The notes: a model not told the origin generated them from the sequence alone. Numbered from the stretch's first letter, positions 30,556-42,301 are shown. The stretch: DNA of 64,000 bases from Lepiota brunneoincarnata (GCA_023014365.1 JAEBUN010000029.1:310001-374000), one strand, 5' to 3'. Numbers and translations: made by a program.

Positions 30556-32614
30556 ATGGCTTCTTCTATCCCCCATCTCCAGATCAAGCTCAATGATCTC
30601 ATTAGTAACACCAAAGGTCATCTCCAGCGCCTGCAAAATGGTCAAGTCGCTCATCCCCTCATTGAGAAGGCTCTCCTTGCGTTCAACGCTCCTGGGGTAT
30701 GTTTATTTATTCTTCTGTCTCCCTCATTGTTGCTCAATCACTTTCTAGTCTGCTTATATTGAAGCATTATCAGAGGACACTGAGGCTATCAAGCTTCATG
30801 CCAACCAGGACTACATCTTCCATATTTGCAAGCTCTATGAAATTTACCAAAACAACTACCATTTGTCTTATGAGATGCCTGCGATCTATAAGGTGCTTTC
30901 TGAATGCTGTAGCTGCATTAATCGCATCCTGCTCTGAGGAATCCCACAAGACCAGGACTGAAGAGGCTCAGAACCCATCGTCCACAACTGGCTCTACTTC
31001 CTCTAATGCTGCCAAAGGCTCTGCTGTCCCCAAACATGTAAGCTTAGCGTTCTTTTGGCTCCAATCATCTTCTCATGTATAAGCTTAGCCCCGCAAGGGT
31101 CGCAAGGCCCCTGTCTCTGCTGCTGTTGTGGTAGACACCAATACTGAGCTTGCTGAGAGTATGACCAGCACTTCCAACTCCCAAGCAACTGGTGCTGTTA
31201 TGAACAGTCCAGACCTGGGAGGAACAAGAACTATTGTTCGACTTTACAAGATGGGTACAGGAGACTACAGACCAATTACGGGCACAAGAATACGAAGACG
31301 AGGAAGGGGAATATTACACCTGCCATGCAGGACCTGGCGAGAGAAGCAGGAATGGAGATAACCTTGGAGGATATATTGGAATACCCCGAGGACGAGGAAG
31401 ATAACCATGGATCAACCGACCCAACCTCTGATACGGACGGAAGCACCGAGAGAATGGAGAGCGAGAACGGAGAGGACTCCATGGAGATACAATCGGGAGA
31501 AGAAGATTATGAGTCAGAGGAAAGCGATGGAACATCGCACAGCAGTAGCAAGAGTACTGACTCATTGTAATATAAATAACGCTAGGATGCCATCAGCCAG
31601 GATGTGCATCATGGTCAGGACTGCGCACGACCAGTAGAACAGCCAAGTAACCTATAACGAGTATATAGCACCTCATAGGTATATAAGGCCTGTACAAGTA
31701 GAGATTAAAGCCCTAAGCTTTAATCTTGTTAACAGCGGTCGTTTACCTCTCTGCCTTAACTTGGCGTCTTCCCTCGTTATCTCATTGAGCGCGATCCACT
31801 AAGCTCTATAAGGCCAACCGTCTCGGACACCTTGTAGAGTGATTGAAGGCCGTCTCCAGTTATCCTCGGATACAGAAGGAGCACGGATCATAACAGGTGC
31901 TGACATGGTAATCTAGCTGCTTCTCAACCTATTACATTGGCTGAGATCATCACTCACCTTCAGGACATGATGGTCAATGAGGAGGTCTCTCAAGCTATCA
32001 TCGAAGAGGTTTGTGTAGTTCTGCCTTATCGCAAGTGTCGTTTGTCTACCTCCAATGTGGTATGCCAGCTCCACTCCCCCTAACCACTGATTCTGACTTC
32101 CTCCCTCTTTAGGAGACCGTCAAAAAGTCCTCATCATCTAAAGGCACTGTCCGTCTTCTTCCCTATTGTCAAGTTCCCAATATGGACACTAAACACTGCT
32201 GGTATGCCCGGGCTGACCAGGTTCTAGCCAAAGCCAATGCCAATACTGCCAAGCGTGCCTATACCAAGTCTGTTTCCGATGAGCGCACCTTTGCAGGCTT
32301 ATGTATCTGGTGGGCATTTTCTCACTTCTATTCACTAAGCTTAATGATTCTGACACTTATCCCAGCCAGCTTGTTTGCTCCAGGAACTCCAAAATCTCTT
32401 GTCTCACTCTTGCGACGAGTTCAAGTCTGAATCTCACAGTGACGACGCTCAGTCAGTCAAATGCGACCTTAATTCACTCAGCTGGGACTTCATCAAGGCT
32501 ATTCCCTTGCTCAAAGCCAACTTAAAGAGGTTCCAATTCCTCATTCAAGAGCACATCCATCTCAAAAACCTTCTGCACAACCTCTCTGACTTGGACAAGT
32601 CCTCCCCCACTTAA
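30556..32614 (+). pseudogene. Gypsy-E antisense gene 2: multi-exon gene, decayed and split by solo LTR H
   Basis: Exon 1 30556-30696 (MASSIPHLQIKLNDLIS) is followed by a 52-bp GTATGT..TTCTAG intron, and exon 2 from 30749 (SAYIEALSEDTEAIKLH) runs on in phase. After a frameshift near 30920 a Ser/Thr-rich part leads to an intron at 31039-31087 and PRKGRKAPVSAAVV. Solo LTR H interrupts at 31196. Coding resumes (AEIITHLQDMMVNEE), with a 104-bp intron 32009-32112 and a further intron 32303-32383, and ends FQFLIQEHIHLKNLL...stop at 32612-32614. No known domain; largely helical. The exon phases do not all agree, so it is a pseudogene. Introns survive because they are antisense to the retrotransposon RNA. 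Confidence 0.5.
31196..31895 (+). repeat. Solo LTR, family H (700 bp)
   Basis: Ends TGTTATGA and TCATAACA form a perfect 8-bp inverted repeat. TSD GGTGC at 31191-31195 and 31896-31900. A TATATAAGG box near 31680 is followed by a hairpin GATTAAAGC/GCTTTAATC (about 31703-31725). An acidic ORF (31325-31570, MQDLAREAGMEITLEDILEY) lies in the first half, probably the end of a coding region that ran into the LTR. No internal region of this family is in the window. Confidence 0.9.
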
Positions 32615-32690
32615 GCTTAACACTTTGACGGTTCCTAGGATAGTTTTCCTTTGATAAGTAGATAGTTCTGTCCACAATATCAGGTTTTCT

Positions 32691-35385
32691 CTATCCCTCC
32701 AACTCTTCTGGCTCCCATCTGTCACTAGGCTCATCCTCAGTAGTCTCCTCCAGGGTCTTCAGTCCCTCTGGCGACAGATCTAACAACTCTTGTAACTCCA
32801 GTGGCAATGGCATATGTTTTCTGGCTAAGTAGGGAATTACTCTGAACGCTGCCACTTTATTCTGCCATACAGAGCCATCCAACTCTGCCAGGATATATGA
32901 TCCTCCCTTTGATCTAGATATGACCACCATGGGTCCTAGATACCTGGGTTTCATCTTCCTGTCTGCTGAGCTCTCTATAGCTGTGTTTCTCACTAATACT
33001 AAATCTCCCGGGCTGAAGCGATAATCATTTATCTTATGTGCTGCTTGTCATTCCATCTCCCAAGCCTTGCTAAGCTTAGTGTCTGAAACATGCTGACACA
33101 CCTCCTCAACATGCCGAACATGTTTTGCCAAAGCCTGAGCTTGGTATCCTATCAACTTGGCCGTGGTTAAGTACTTATTTGGTAGTTGTACTAGCCAAGT
33201 GGCCTCTTTGACATCCAGAGGTAGTGTTGGGTGCGCTCCAGTTACCAGAAAGTACGGGGAACACCCCATTCCTTTTCTAATGGTTATCCAATCTGCCCAC
33301 ATAACTGTGCGGTAGGTGCCAATACCACTTTTTGACATCTCCATCTGTAGCTTTGTACAACATTTGCCGTACATCCCAGTGGGCTCTTTCAATAATCCCA
33401 TTCGCTTTGGAATTGTAAGGAGATATTGTTACTCCTTTTATCCCATATTTTTCTTCCAGCCATCGAACAGCTTTCTTAAATGGAGAACCATTGTCTGTGA
33501 CAATCTTCACTATACAGCCCCATCAGCAAATGATATCTTCAAATACCCACTGCACAATCAAACTAGCATTCTCTTTTCTCAAAGCTTTTGCCTCCATCCA
33601 GGATGACAGTCCACATCTTCCATACACAATGTAACTACACCCATTAGAACTTGGTGTCATATGTAGCGTGTCCACATGTAGCACTTGGAATATCGATGGC
33701 ATGGGCGTTACTATTGGTGGCAGTCTCGATGATTGCCTTTTGCCGTTGCTGGCATAGATGGCACAATTGCACATACCAAGCTATGTCTCCTTCAACTTCC
33801 GGCCACCAGAACCTCTGCGTTATAAGCTTAGTGGTTGCGTATATTCCTCTGTGTCCTAGGAAGTTGTGGCTGGCTCACAACATATACATACGCTGCTCCT
33901 TATCCACTACTAGCTGATGTTGACTGCTAGGACTCGTCCTATACAGTCTCCCCTCTTCATCCAAGAAGAAATGCTCCACCATATACTTAAGCTTACGCAG
34001 ATCCAGCTCATCCAAGCCTTTAGCTGCGCTACTGCCCCCTGTTTTCAGGAATTCCCTGACTTTGGGTATTCTTCCAGTCTTGTATTTGCGCTGTATCTGT
34101 CCTATGCGATTCATCATACGCTTCCTCTATCTCAGTCAACTTTTCCTCTTCGAAATCTGGCACTAGCCTGACATCCTGTCATTAAGCTTAGTACTTGTCA
34201 GTGGTTTTCTGGGCATGCTGGGTCTTCTATAACCCTCAGCTTAGCCTGTTGTTCATCCAAGTACTCTTCCCAAGCTTGATCCAGCTCATACTTCGAAATC
34301 ATACACATCACGTGCCAGACCCTGGTTGAAGCCAGAGTGACTGTCGATCTCATCACAGAAGGCTTCCAAGGGTAACGGATCTGCAGCCCCCAGATCTTCT
34401 TTGATCAACTTGAACTCCTCTCCCTCATCCTTGGATCCGTTGTCGAAACAACGGGCTGTCTCATCACTGGGATAGTAACGTCGTCTGGACAGTCCATCTG
34501 GCCCAAATGTCTTCCCTTCTTTGTGTATTAGCATGAAGTGGAACAATCTAATGAAGTCCACCCAATGGTTTACAGTAGCGTTTGGGAGTTTTCCTGGGTT
34601 GTTTAACATCCCAAAGAGAAACTTCACATCTGTTTCCACTACTAGATTTCTCGATCCCCACAATAAATATTTCTCCTGTTCCAGCACCATTCTTAAGCCG
34701 CATAGCTCTCGCTTGGGCTGAGAATACCTCTGCTGTCTTTGGTCCAATAATATTGACCCAAACTTCGCATAATGTATAAGCTTAGCATCTTCTACATCTC
34801 TCTGATATATATAGTATCCCACCGCCCTCCATGAGGTATCCACAGCTACTACTATGGGTTGTTTACTTCGGAAATTCGGGGTTTCTGGTCGGGAAACAGC
34901 ACTGAATCACATCTTTCAGCTCCTGCTGCACTTTCCAGTTTGTTTTCTCCCCATTCAAACTCTTGTCCCTTCTTAAGCTTTCCGTATAGAGGTGCAGCAA
35001 TGGCTATGAACTTTGGGATATGATTCCTGCAGCGCGTAGCTGTTCCTAGAAAACCCCTTAGCTCTGAGACATTCTCGCAATCCCCCCATCTTAAAATTTT
35101 TCCAATGGTGTCTGTGGTGGGCAACTGTCCTTTATAAGAGCATTCAAAACCCACTACGATGATTTCATCAGCGCAGATAGTCGTTTTGGGCCCAGAGAAG
35201 GTTCCCCCTACATATTTCATCCTCTGTAGAATCCTATTGACCATCTGCATGTGTTCCTATACAAATTGTCGGATCCCTGGGTTCTTTTTCAATGTCTCTT
35301 CAGTGCCATCTGGCAACTCATATCTGGTTTTCGGGCCTCTGATAGGTACATCATCTATGTATGGCATCGTGTATTCTGGTATCTC
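32691..35385 (-). pseudogene. Gypsy-E pol, second part: end of RT, RNase H, integrase
   Basis: Resumes RT right after the solo LTR at 35391 with IPEYTMPYIDDVPIRGP, which carries the YIDD active site, then GGTFSGPKT and LRGFLGTATRCRNHIPKF. RNase H (34843-34286) includes DTSWRAVGYYI and ETDVKFLFGML. The integrase core has LHVDTLHM near 33680, VTDNGSPF near 33500 and SKANGIIERAHWDVR near 33410, giving D, D, E. The C-terminal part (32993-32691) has RNTAIESS and [12 protein letters not shown]. No chromodomain is seen. Stops and shifts separate the pieces at 35257, 34850, 33520 and 33045. The form resembles marY1-type Gypsy of ectomycorrhizal mushrooms as I remember it. Confidence 0.88.
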
Positions 35386-35390
35386 ACTGG

Positions 35391-36064
35391 TGTTAGAGCC
35401 AGTGTGGGTCGGGACCGAAGTGGAGGGTTGGGACCGAAGCAGAGGGTCGGGGTGGTATCCTTGATATAAGGTAGCTGGAGGACAGGGCAAAGTCAGTACG
35501 TAGACTTTGGAACCAAGGCGGAGTACTTCAGGCGGGGGGTTGGACTTGCAGCCTCAGCTTATGTGCTGTGCCCTCCTACTGTCCTAGTCCGTATTTCAGG
35601 AAGTCAGAGCCAAAGTGGAGTGAGGCAGAAGAGAGGAGAGGATAGGGAACAGGGAGCTGGTCTGCTGCTTGATTCGATTATCAGACTGAGGAGTACAAGC
35701 CAAGTACCTATGGTATATATACTTCTGGTCCTATGAACTATGACTCGTACTGATTATGGATGGAGTGAAGCAGAGACCCATATGGTTACAAACGGATTAC
35801 AAACAAAATGGAGACCGGTACAGGTATGGAGACTGGTAACGTATCTTGACTACGGACGGGAAATGGAGAACTAGGAAATAGAACTTCTGAGGGTCAGGTG
35901 ACCATGGCACATGTGGAGGTGGTCGTGTGATCTGGGTGATGGGTTGCAGCCAGGAGCAAGTCAGGGGCCAAGTCGGAGGGCAGAGGGTTGTTATGTGGAG
36001 CAGTATGTGGAGTCAAGAAGCTGAAGTATAATGGTTAAGCTCTGGGTTTGGCATGGATATGACA
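35391..36064 (-). repeat. Solo LTR, family B, inside Gypsy-E RT
   Basis: TGTTAGAGCC to GGATATGACA on the plus strand, 674 bp, with a perfect TSD ACTGG (35386-35390 and 36065-36069). Removing it rejoins DVTAIL with IPEYTMPYIDD. Same family as 5316-5973 in the opposite orientation. Confidence 0.93.
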
Positions 36065-36069
36065 ACTGG

Positions 36070-37740
36070 CTAGGATCGCTGTTACATCCTCATGAAATAT
36101 AGGCACTGAATTGGTCCATCCCATAGGTAGCATCACTAAGTGTAGCACTCCAAAAGGCGTCTGGAATGTTGTTAAGTCCCAAGATGACTCAGCTAACAAT
36201 CGCTTGTCATACCCAACATACAGATCCAGGATGCCTCCACAAGCCCTGCCTGCAAAGTGCATTGCCAAATCTTCCGTTGCTGGCGGCAGCCCTGAATGCA
36301 CTATTGTTACTCTGTTCAGCAGTTCCAAGCTGGGTACCAGTCTCAAACTTTTTCCATCTTTCTTTACCACACAGAACCATCTGGATCTATAGGATGAGTT
36401 TGACAGCTTGTATACACCAGCACTAATCTTTCTTTTTATAATGGCACAGACTTCATCATAGATTGCTGGTGGAATCGGAATGGGCTTTTCAACCCACGGA
36501 GTATGTTCTACCATCAGTATCTCGATCGGCGGGAAGAAATCCTCCCTAAAACATCCCTTTTCCTCATCTGTCCATGCAAATGCTTCCTCTTGAAGCATCA
36601 TGATGTGGTGCATCAGCTTTCTTTCCTCTGGCCACAAGAAATCCCCTGCATGGGCTTTGTCCAGCTTAAGCTTACACTCCTCAGTATATCTGCCTGTCGG
36701 GACAAACTCTGGAGGATGCATGCTAAGCTCAGGCATTTCTGCCAGTGGGTCCCCTTTTATTTCTCGTTTTATCCTGAATCTCTCTGGTAAATCACCCAAC
36801 ACTGGCCTCACTTTTAAGGCTACTGGTTTATATTTCTTCCCAGCCAGGCATTGTACCGTATCTTTGTCATCTTCTTCGGTTTCAAAGACAGTTATTCCCT
36901 GGTCCTCAGTGCCCTGCGTGTTGGCTATGCGTCCTAGGCACAATAATGCTGTCGCTTTATCTTCTTGTGGACAGTCCTCATCGTGTATGACTCAGTCAAT
37001 GAACATTAGCTGTAGCTCGGCCTCTGAGAAGCTTCCTTTCGCTAAGCTTAGTGTTTGTGCGACAACAGGGCCCTTCTCATCATCATAGTCTATTATACAA
37101 GCCACCTCTCCTTGTCCCTTAGTCAACTCATCAAGGTTTCTTGAAAATTTTGACTGTTTTCTCTAAGCTTAAGAGGATTACACTCTCCTTAAGCATAAGT
37201 TGGCAACACAGCCCTTTCTCTGGTATTTGGGTCCATAATAACCAAGGTATGCTCGCCACTGGCACTATTCCTGACTTCGCTAGCAGTCATTACATCAAAT
37301 GGTCATCCCAGCAGTACTTGATATGCGGGGTTAAGAACTATGTGAACTTGCAAATAGATTGTGACTCCCCCGCAGGTAAAGCCTACATTCTTTGCCAACC
37401 CACAAGTCTTTTCAACCTGCCCATTCGCACTCTGCAAATTGATAGTAGTGTCTGGGTCCCAAGAAACTTGACATGCAATCGCCACTTCCTGACTCATGGA
37501 TACAATCTGTGACCCACTATCTAGCAAGGCCTCTTCCTGCCGAATCCCGTTTATCAGAGTTGGAACTACTCTCAATGGTTCGCATTCTTTAGCAATAAAC
37601 ACTTGCCGTCCCCTGTCTCTTCTGGGAAGTGACTCCAAGTACTGCATGATTGGATCCTGAGCTACCCAGGCTTGCATTGCTGAGCCTTCTCAGAGCACTG
37701 TATCATACTTCCAAGAGCCGTCTGCCAACTCCATTATCAT
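36070..37740 (-). pseudogene. Gypsy-E pol, first part: protease and N-terminal RT
   Basis: The protease (37677-37303) has EALLDSGSQIVSMS, an Asp-Ser-Gly active site, and HIVLNPAYQVLLG. After a frameshift region (37300-36950) the RT fingers follow: TDEEKGCFREDFFPPIEI, EKPIPIPPAIYDEV, SYRSRWFCVVKKDGKSLR, FAGRACGGILDLYVGYDKR and FGVLHLVMLPMGWTNSV. The direction and spacing from gag are normal. It ends at the solo LTR insertion. Confidence 0.86.
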
Positions 37741-37845
37741 GACCTGTACCAGCCCACTATTAATTTCCATATGTTCTGTATCATCTTCCAAGGGCCCAAC
37801 TCCTGCTATTAAGCTTTGATTTGTGGGTACCCATTTTCTCATAAT

Positions 37846-40240
37846 TCACTCTCTATAAGTGTTCCTGTATAAAGGTGACAATGCCAAGAGTTCTCCATGC
37901 GATACTGAGGCTTCTTGCTTCAATACCCTGCTGAGTACTTCCTCAACATCGACATTCCTCTCTATAGGGGCCTGGTGCTTATATGCAGGCTCCTTCTTGG
38001 ATGATTCCATCCTTCTGACAGGCAGCAGTGGTACCTCAATGACCGGGTGCAGTGGTTTCACATTCCTATATGGTAATTCCCCTGCTGCTGCATGCATTGG
38101 TTTCTCCATTGTCTGCCCTATTTCCTCATTTTCTGATTCTTCTGATCGCTTGGAATCTGACGCATCCTCAGGAGTCTGTCCTCTGGCAAAGGCGACCTTC
38201 TTCTTCAGAGCCGGCTCCTTCCTCAAACCCTTTAGAAATCCAACTCCAAGTTCCAAGTCTTCACGCCACTTCTGGTGTCCAAATACTGGCTTGCTGAGGG
38301 CATACCATCCGTCAAACCACTAAGCTTAGCCTGTATCTGGGCCAATTGCTTGGCCAAAGACTGTATTTCAACGTTATCATCCTTTCTGGTCATAAGCTTA
38401 ACCTTTGGGGCACTCCCAGCGTGGATGGCAGCTGTTTCCAACATTTCCATGCACTGCTTCAGATGGTGGATTTCTTCTTCCGCTGGTGACCTTTGGTTTT
38501 CTAACCTTGGGAATGCTTTCTGTGCAAACACTGCTGCCGCTGGCACTTGCAGTAACTCAGGCTCAACCTCCGGCAGTTCTGGTACCTGAACAAAGAGTTG
38601 TCCCTTTGTCGCATAGTACTTTGCTACTTTCTCTTTAATAGGCCCTTCTCCATGAGGGATACTCGAGCCTGTCTCCCATATATATTTTGTTCCCTTCAAC
38701 TCTAATTCAGCCAGCTTGTTTATCCGCCTCCATGTCCAGGCAGAATAACCAACTATGCCCCAATAACCAACAGTAGAAACACTTGTGATTGGAAAGTGAC
38801 CCTACCGGCCCACTTCCGGTATTCCTCTGAGCGTGATTATAGCTGGCATGATTATGTCCATCCTTCGCCAAACTCTCTAAGTATGATTTTAAAGTATGCC
38901 CCTGGATATTCATGAGGTCCTTAAGCTCAGTGAGACCACCTGCCATCTGCAAGACTTCATCCTGAAACTTCTGCTTTAAGCTTTGCAGCTCTCGCTTTAC
39001 TACAGGGTCATAAGTCCCTGTTCCGGACATCACAGGTGGATGGCTCATCGATGCCAAGTTCACCGGCCTTGAATCCTGATAAAGGGATCGCATAAGTGTT
39101 TTGCCAATCGAAATTTTAACGGCTTTATCCATGACAATCCTCCAATCATAGGGGTCCTCTTCACGTAAATCCTTTGCAGTTAGTGCTGACCCATCACTCG
39201 CAGTTCTACATGCCCCGGTGATTGCTAATCTTGCATTGAGTATGTCCTGGAACACGGAGTCCAGTGTGCTCATAAATAACTCAACTAGCTCTTGGTTTGA
39301 GACTACCGCCAGTGACTTCAGGCACTTCTCTGCTTCTAGAATAAATCGCCTTTTGAAGTCCAAGACTTTATGCTCCTCATTCATTGCAATGCCTCTACTC
39401 TCTGCACAGAGTTCCCTCAATTGTCGCACTGAGCCCTGCTCAGCTGCCACAGTCTCGGGATACTCTTTCTTCAATCTCTCTATGAAGCCTGTCCAGCTTC
39501 CTGCTGGGAACTCCACAAAACTCATCCACTCTTCATGGATATCCTGGTCCACATATGACACTGCCCAATTTATCCTTTCTGCATTGTTCGTCATCTTCAT
39601 TATCATGAAGAGCTGTTCAAGCATCCAGAGATAATTTCTCAATGTCTGTGGTTTTGATGCATCCCATCTGGGAGCTTTATTGCTAAAGGGAATTGGCATA
39701 TGCTCGTGTCCCATTTTACTTGCTGTAGTCATCGTAGACGGTGTAGTTTGGTTTGTCTGTACAGTCGGAGTTGACTGTGATATCTGTGGTACTGTAGAGG
39801 CACCAGGAGGGTTCATATGAAATGAGTTTTGGTTTGTAAACGCTAAGCTTAGCATAGGAACAGTCTGACCATCCTGGCTTTCGGTGTGCAGAATATGCAC
39901 TATGTTGCAAGCTGAGGCTGAAAGCCTTATAGTAATTCTGGGAGCAGTAGAGATCAGCGGTGCAACTTCTCTCGATACTGCAACTGCTAAACCACTTGCT
40001 GTGCTCACAGTTATAGAACTAGTAGGATCTTTTCGCTTTCGAGAGGTACTAGTGGCAATGAGGCCTTCAGAACCTTCTGGACAATTAGAATTCTGAGTAG
40101 TTTTCTGTTTTGGGGGGTCAACCTTCCTGAGACTGCTCTCGAAGGATGTTTTGGGTGACTTTACGGTCTTTGCTAGAACCTTTTTCTGCTTTGCAGGTGA
40201 AAGGCAGGCCAGTGTCCAAGTCTTTTGGTGTTTGTCTCAT
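37846..40240 (-). pseudogene. Gypsy-E gag
   Basis: Probable start at 40240 (MRQTPKDLDTGLPFTCKAEK) followed by a lesion near 40100. The main ORF (40008-38707) has the capsid-like region: APRWDASKPQTLRNYLWMLE, GSWTGFIERLKKEYP and LVELFMSTLDSVFQD. It ends in a zinc knuckle CFYCWLLGHSWLFC. After a frameshift at about 38703 the C-part continues (YIWETGSSIPHGEGPIKEK; 38699-38232). A further shifted piece (38256-37846) ends with a region rich in Glu and Lys and the helix GELLALSP. The long Gag with helical extension after the knuckle fits this Gypsy group. Confidence 0.82.
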
Positions 40241-40259
40241 GAAATTCAACTGAAAACCC

Positions 40260-40277
40260 CCCTCACGGTGGGCTCCA
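40260..40277 (-). other. Gypsy-E primer-binding site (tRNA type)
   Basis: Sense TGGAGCCCACCGTGAGGG, two bases after the 5' LTR end. TGG at the start pairs with a tRNA CCA tail, in contrast to the self-priming F and G. The tRNA species was not identified. Confidence 0.6.
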
Positions 40278-40279
40278 GA

Positions 40280-41573
40280 TGAAAAGGTGGAAACGTTCAT
40301 GGGTTTTAATATAGATAAATGGCTTGTTCTCACTAAGCTTAGTCGAAATTTGATAAGCTTAGGTTAATACAAGTAGTATGAGATAGATAATGAACAGTTT
40401 TGTCTTTTAGGGTGTTCTGGGGGTGTGTTCTGACAGCGAAATTCAAGAGAATAGTGTTTTTAGAGGTTAACAAACAGCCGTTGAAGTTATCTTAGCTGTA
40501 TGGTGCAACAGTGAAAGGACAATCCCTGTCAAGTCAAAGCGTGGGGTCTCTAGTCTCTGGTCTCTGGTCTCTGAACTCTGTTCTCTGTCTCTGTCTCTGT
40601 CTCTAGCACTCTGGAACTCTAAACTCTGGACTCTGTTCTCTGTCTCTGGGTTGGTCGACGACCGAAGAAATCACACTTAACGATGCACACTAAGTAGTCC
40701 TCTGAAACCATTCTTAATCATGGCTTGCAGACTTGCGTGTGGAAGCAGGGGTGAGACCTCTTGCTTCTCCATGAACAAGTGCAACCATATTTATATTTTT
40801 TAGATACATACAAGAGATAGTAAATATGAAATAGAAAACAATAAGCTTAATTGTTACAGGTACTGCAGAATATTTTGGAAGGTTCAGCAGCATTTCTACC
40901 TTGCCCTGGGTTATGGGTTTTTCTCTGATTGACAAATGGCAATCCAGCCAGACATGTTCTGTGCTCATCTGCATTATTCTGTGTCCATGCAAGCACATTA
41001 AGCCTTCGGATCAATTATGATCAGAATGTATGGCATATGGACAATCCCTTGATCTGTTGTAATTAATCTCAGTCAGGCAATATGCCAAGGTGCCAGGACC
41101 CACAAAGCACTCGTTAATTATGAGTCTTTGATATGTCTAGGGTTTTGGGCATTGGGTGTCACCTCCTGAATGTTGGACGTTCCATTCCATGGTCTGGTCA
41201 TCATTATTGGGCTCACTATGGGCATAATACACCTGCGACAGCCACTATGTACATTCTTTAGGTTCCAACAAATCCGAGTTCATCAGAAAACTGCTTGTAA
41301 GGTCCCTGGATGCGACTGGAGTATACTCAATAGGCTATGTAGAGTCCGGAATCCCTCCGGAGAGCGTTCTGATAGCTTGGCTCACTAAGCTTAGTAATAA
41401 TGAGCTGGTTTGAATACTTCTGAGGCTTGAATATCCTCAGTTTGGTTGAACTGGCTACTATGGGACATAGTACCAATCCTCTATAGGGTTCTTTAATGAT
41501 ATAGCCAATGATTCTATGTAGAGAATCATTCCGGAGTATGGAATTCATGTATAGGCATGAAATTGGCGTATCA
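40280..41573 (-). repeat. Gypsy-E 5' LTR (1294 bp)
   Basis: TGAAAAGG to GGCGTATCA on the plus strand. Aligns end to end with 49055-50340 (same orientation) and with the reverse complement of 62587-63896. Confidence 0.93.
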
Positions 41574-41859
41574 CCAGGTGAATTGAATGCTCCAACTGTT
41601 TCATCATACAACACTTATTCTGTGTCATCAAGGTGTCTACAAGTTACAACTCTCAAGTATTCCATCATTCCGGCATACATTGAGCATGGGTTCCATCTTG
41701 TGTATTACTATTGCAATGTTGTCTGTATGTATCAAGCACATGAATTAGCGTTTAATAGACATGTTTTTGCCACATTTTTTTGACTCCAACGTAAGAAGCT
41801 TGACATGCATGGATGGCCAGGTTCGTTCTTGCCACTTGCACAATTCTTAACCCCCCCTC
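41574..41859. other. Unassigned flank between Gypsy-E and the Copia-2 RNase H
   Basis: About 285 bp beginning CCAGGTGAATTG. Not recognisable as Copia coding sequence until about 41860. It may be the flank of a second E insertion brought here by recombination, or decayed Copia-2. Confidence 0.4.
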
Positions 41860-42262
41860 TTTTTCTGCTCTCATCCTGGCCACTACTCAATATCTCCTAC
41901 AACTCCATTCCTCTATTGCTGTACTTCATGTGGTTCAACAGGCAATGTGGCTCTCAGATTTCTTTGATGAGATTGCACTGCCACAAAAGCATCCGGTCAA
42001 CATTAACATTGACAATAATGGTGTCATTGACCTTACAAAGACTTACTGAGGCCACAAACAGACAAAACACATCTCAGTCCAATATCACTTTGTGAAGGAG
42101 AAGGCAGACAAGGGGGAGTTTCAACTGACATATATCCCTGGTGACAACAATATTGCTGACTTGTTAACTAAAGCCCTGCCACAAGATGCAACAAGATGAC
42201 ATGCCAGGAGTATGGGATTGATAGAGGATCAAAAGGAAGCTCAGGAGGATGAGGAGAACTAA
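41860..42262 (+). pseudogene. Copia-2 RNase H, C-terminal end of pol
   Basis: LATTQYLLQLHSS, QQAMWLSDFFDEIALP, NIDNNGVIDLT, then GHKQTKHISVQYHFVKEK and DNNIADLLTKALP are the conserved end of a Copia RNase H, closing with a TAA at 42260-42262. In-frame TGA codons occur at 42047-42049 (before GHKQTKH) and about 42196, at positions of probable Arg. A polypurine tract CTGGGGGAG follows at 42293-42301, directly before the 3' LTR. Confidence 0.88.
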
Positions 42263-42301
42263 GGAGACCGGCTCTCTCGCTGTATGCTGCACCTGGGGGA
42301 G

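Larger units (their letters stand above)
17228..41573 (-). mobile_element. Gypsy-E: very large Ty3/Gypsy element with antisense accessory genes, minus strand
   Basis: Same-orientation LTRs of about 1.3 kb lie at 17228-27588 (split by Gypsy-F) and 40280-41573. On the minus strand the right LTR is followed by TC and a tRNA-type primer site TGGAGCCCACCG, then gag and pol (40240-32691). About 5 kb containing plus-strand spliced genes follows, then a polypurine tract TTAGGGGGAGA and the left LTR. Without nested LTRs the internal region is about 11.3 kb and the element about 13.9 kb. The outer flanks are ACAG and CCAG, not identical, although solo LTRs of this family have perfect 4-bp TSDs (CCGT, GTGT). 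Confidence 0.85.

Noticed and set aside
36065..40279. Gypsy-E gag-pol as a separate element inserted between two solo E LTRs
   Set aside because: The primer site sits two bases inside one LTR and a polypurine tract abuts the other, both in the correct orientation; the element and LTRs also share the AAGCTT signature.
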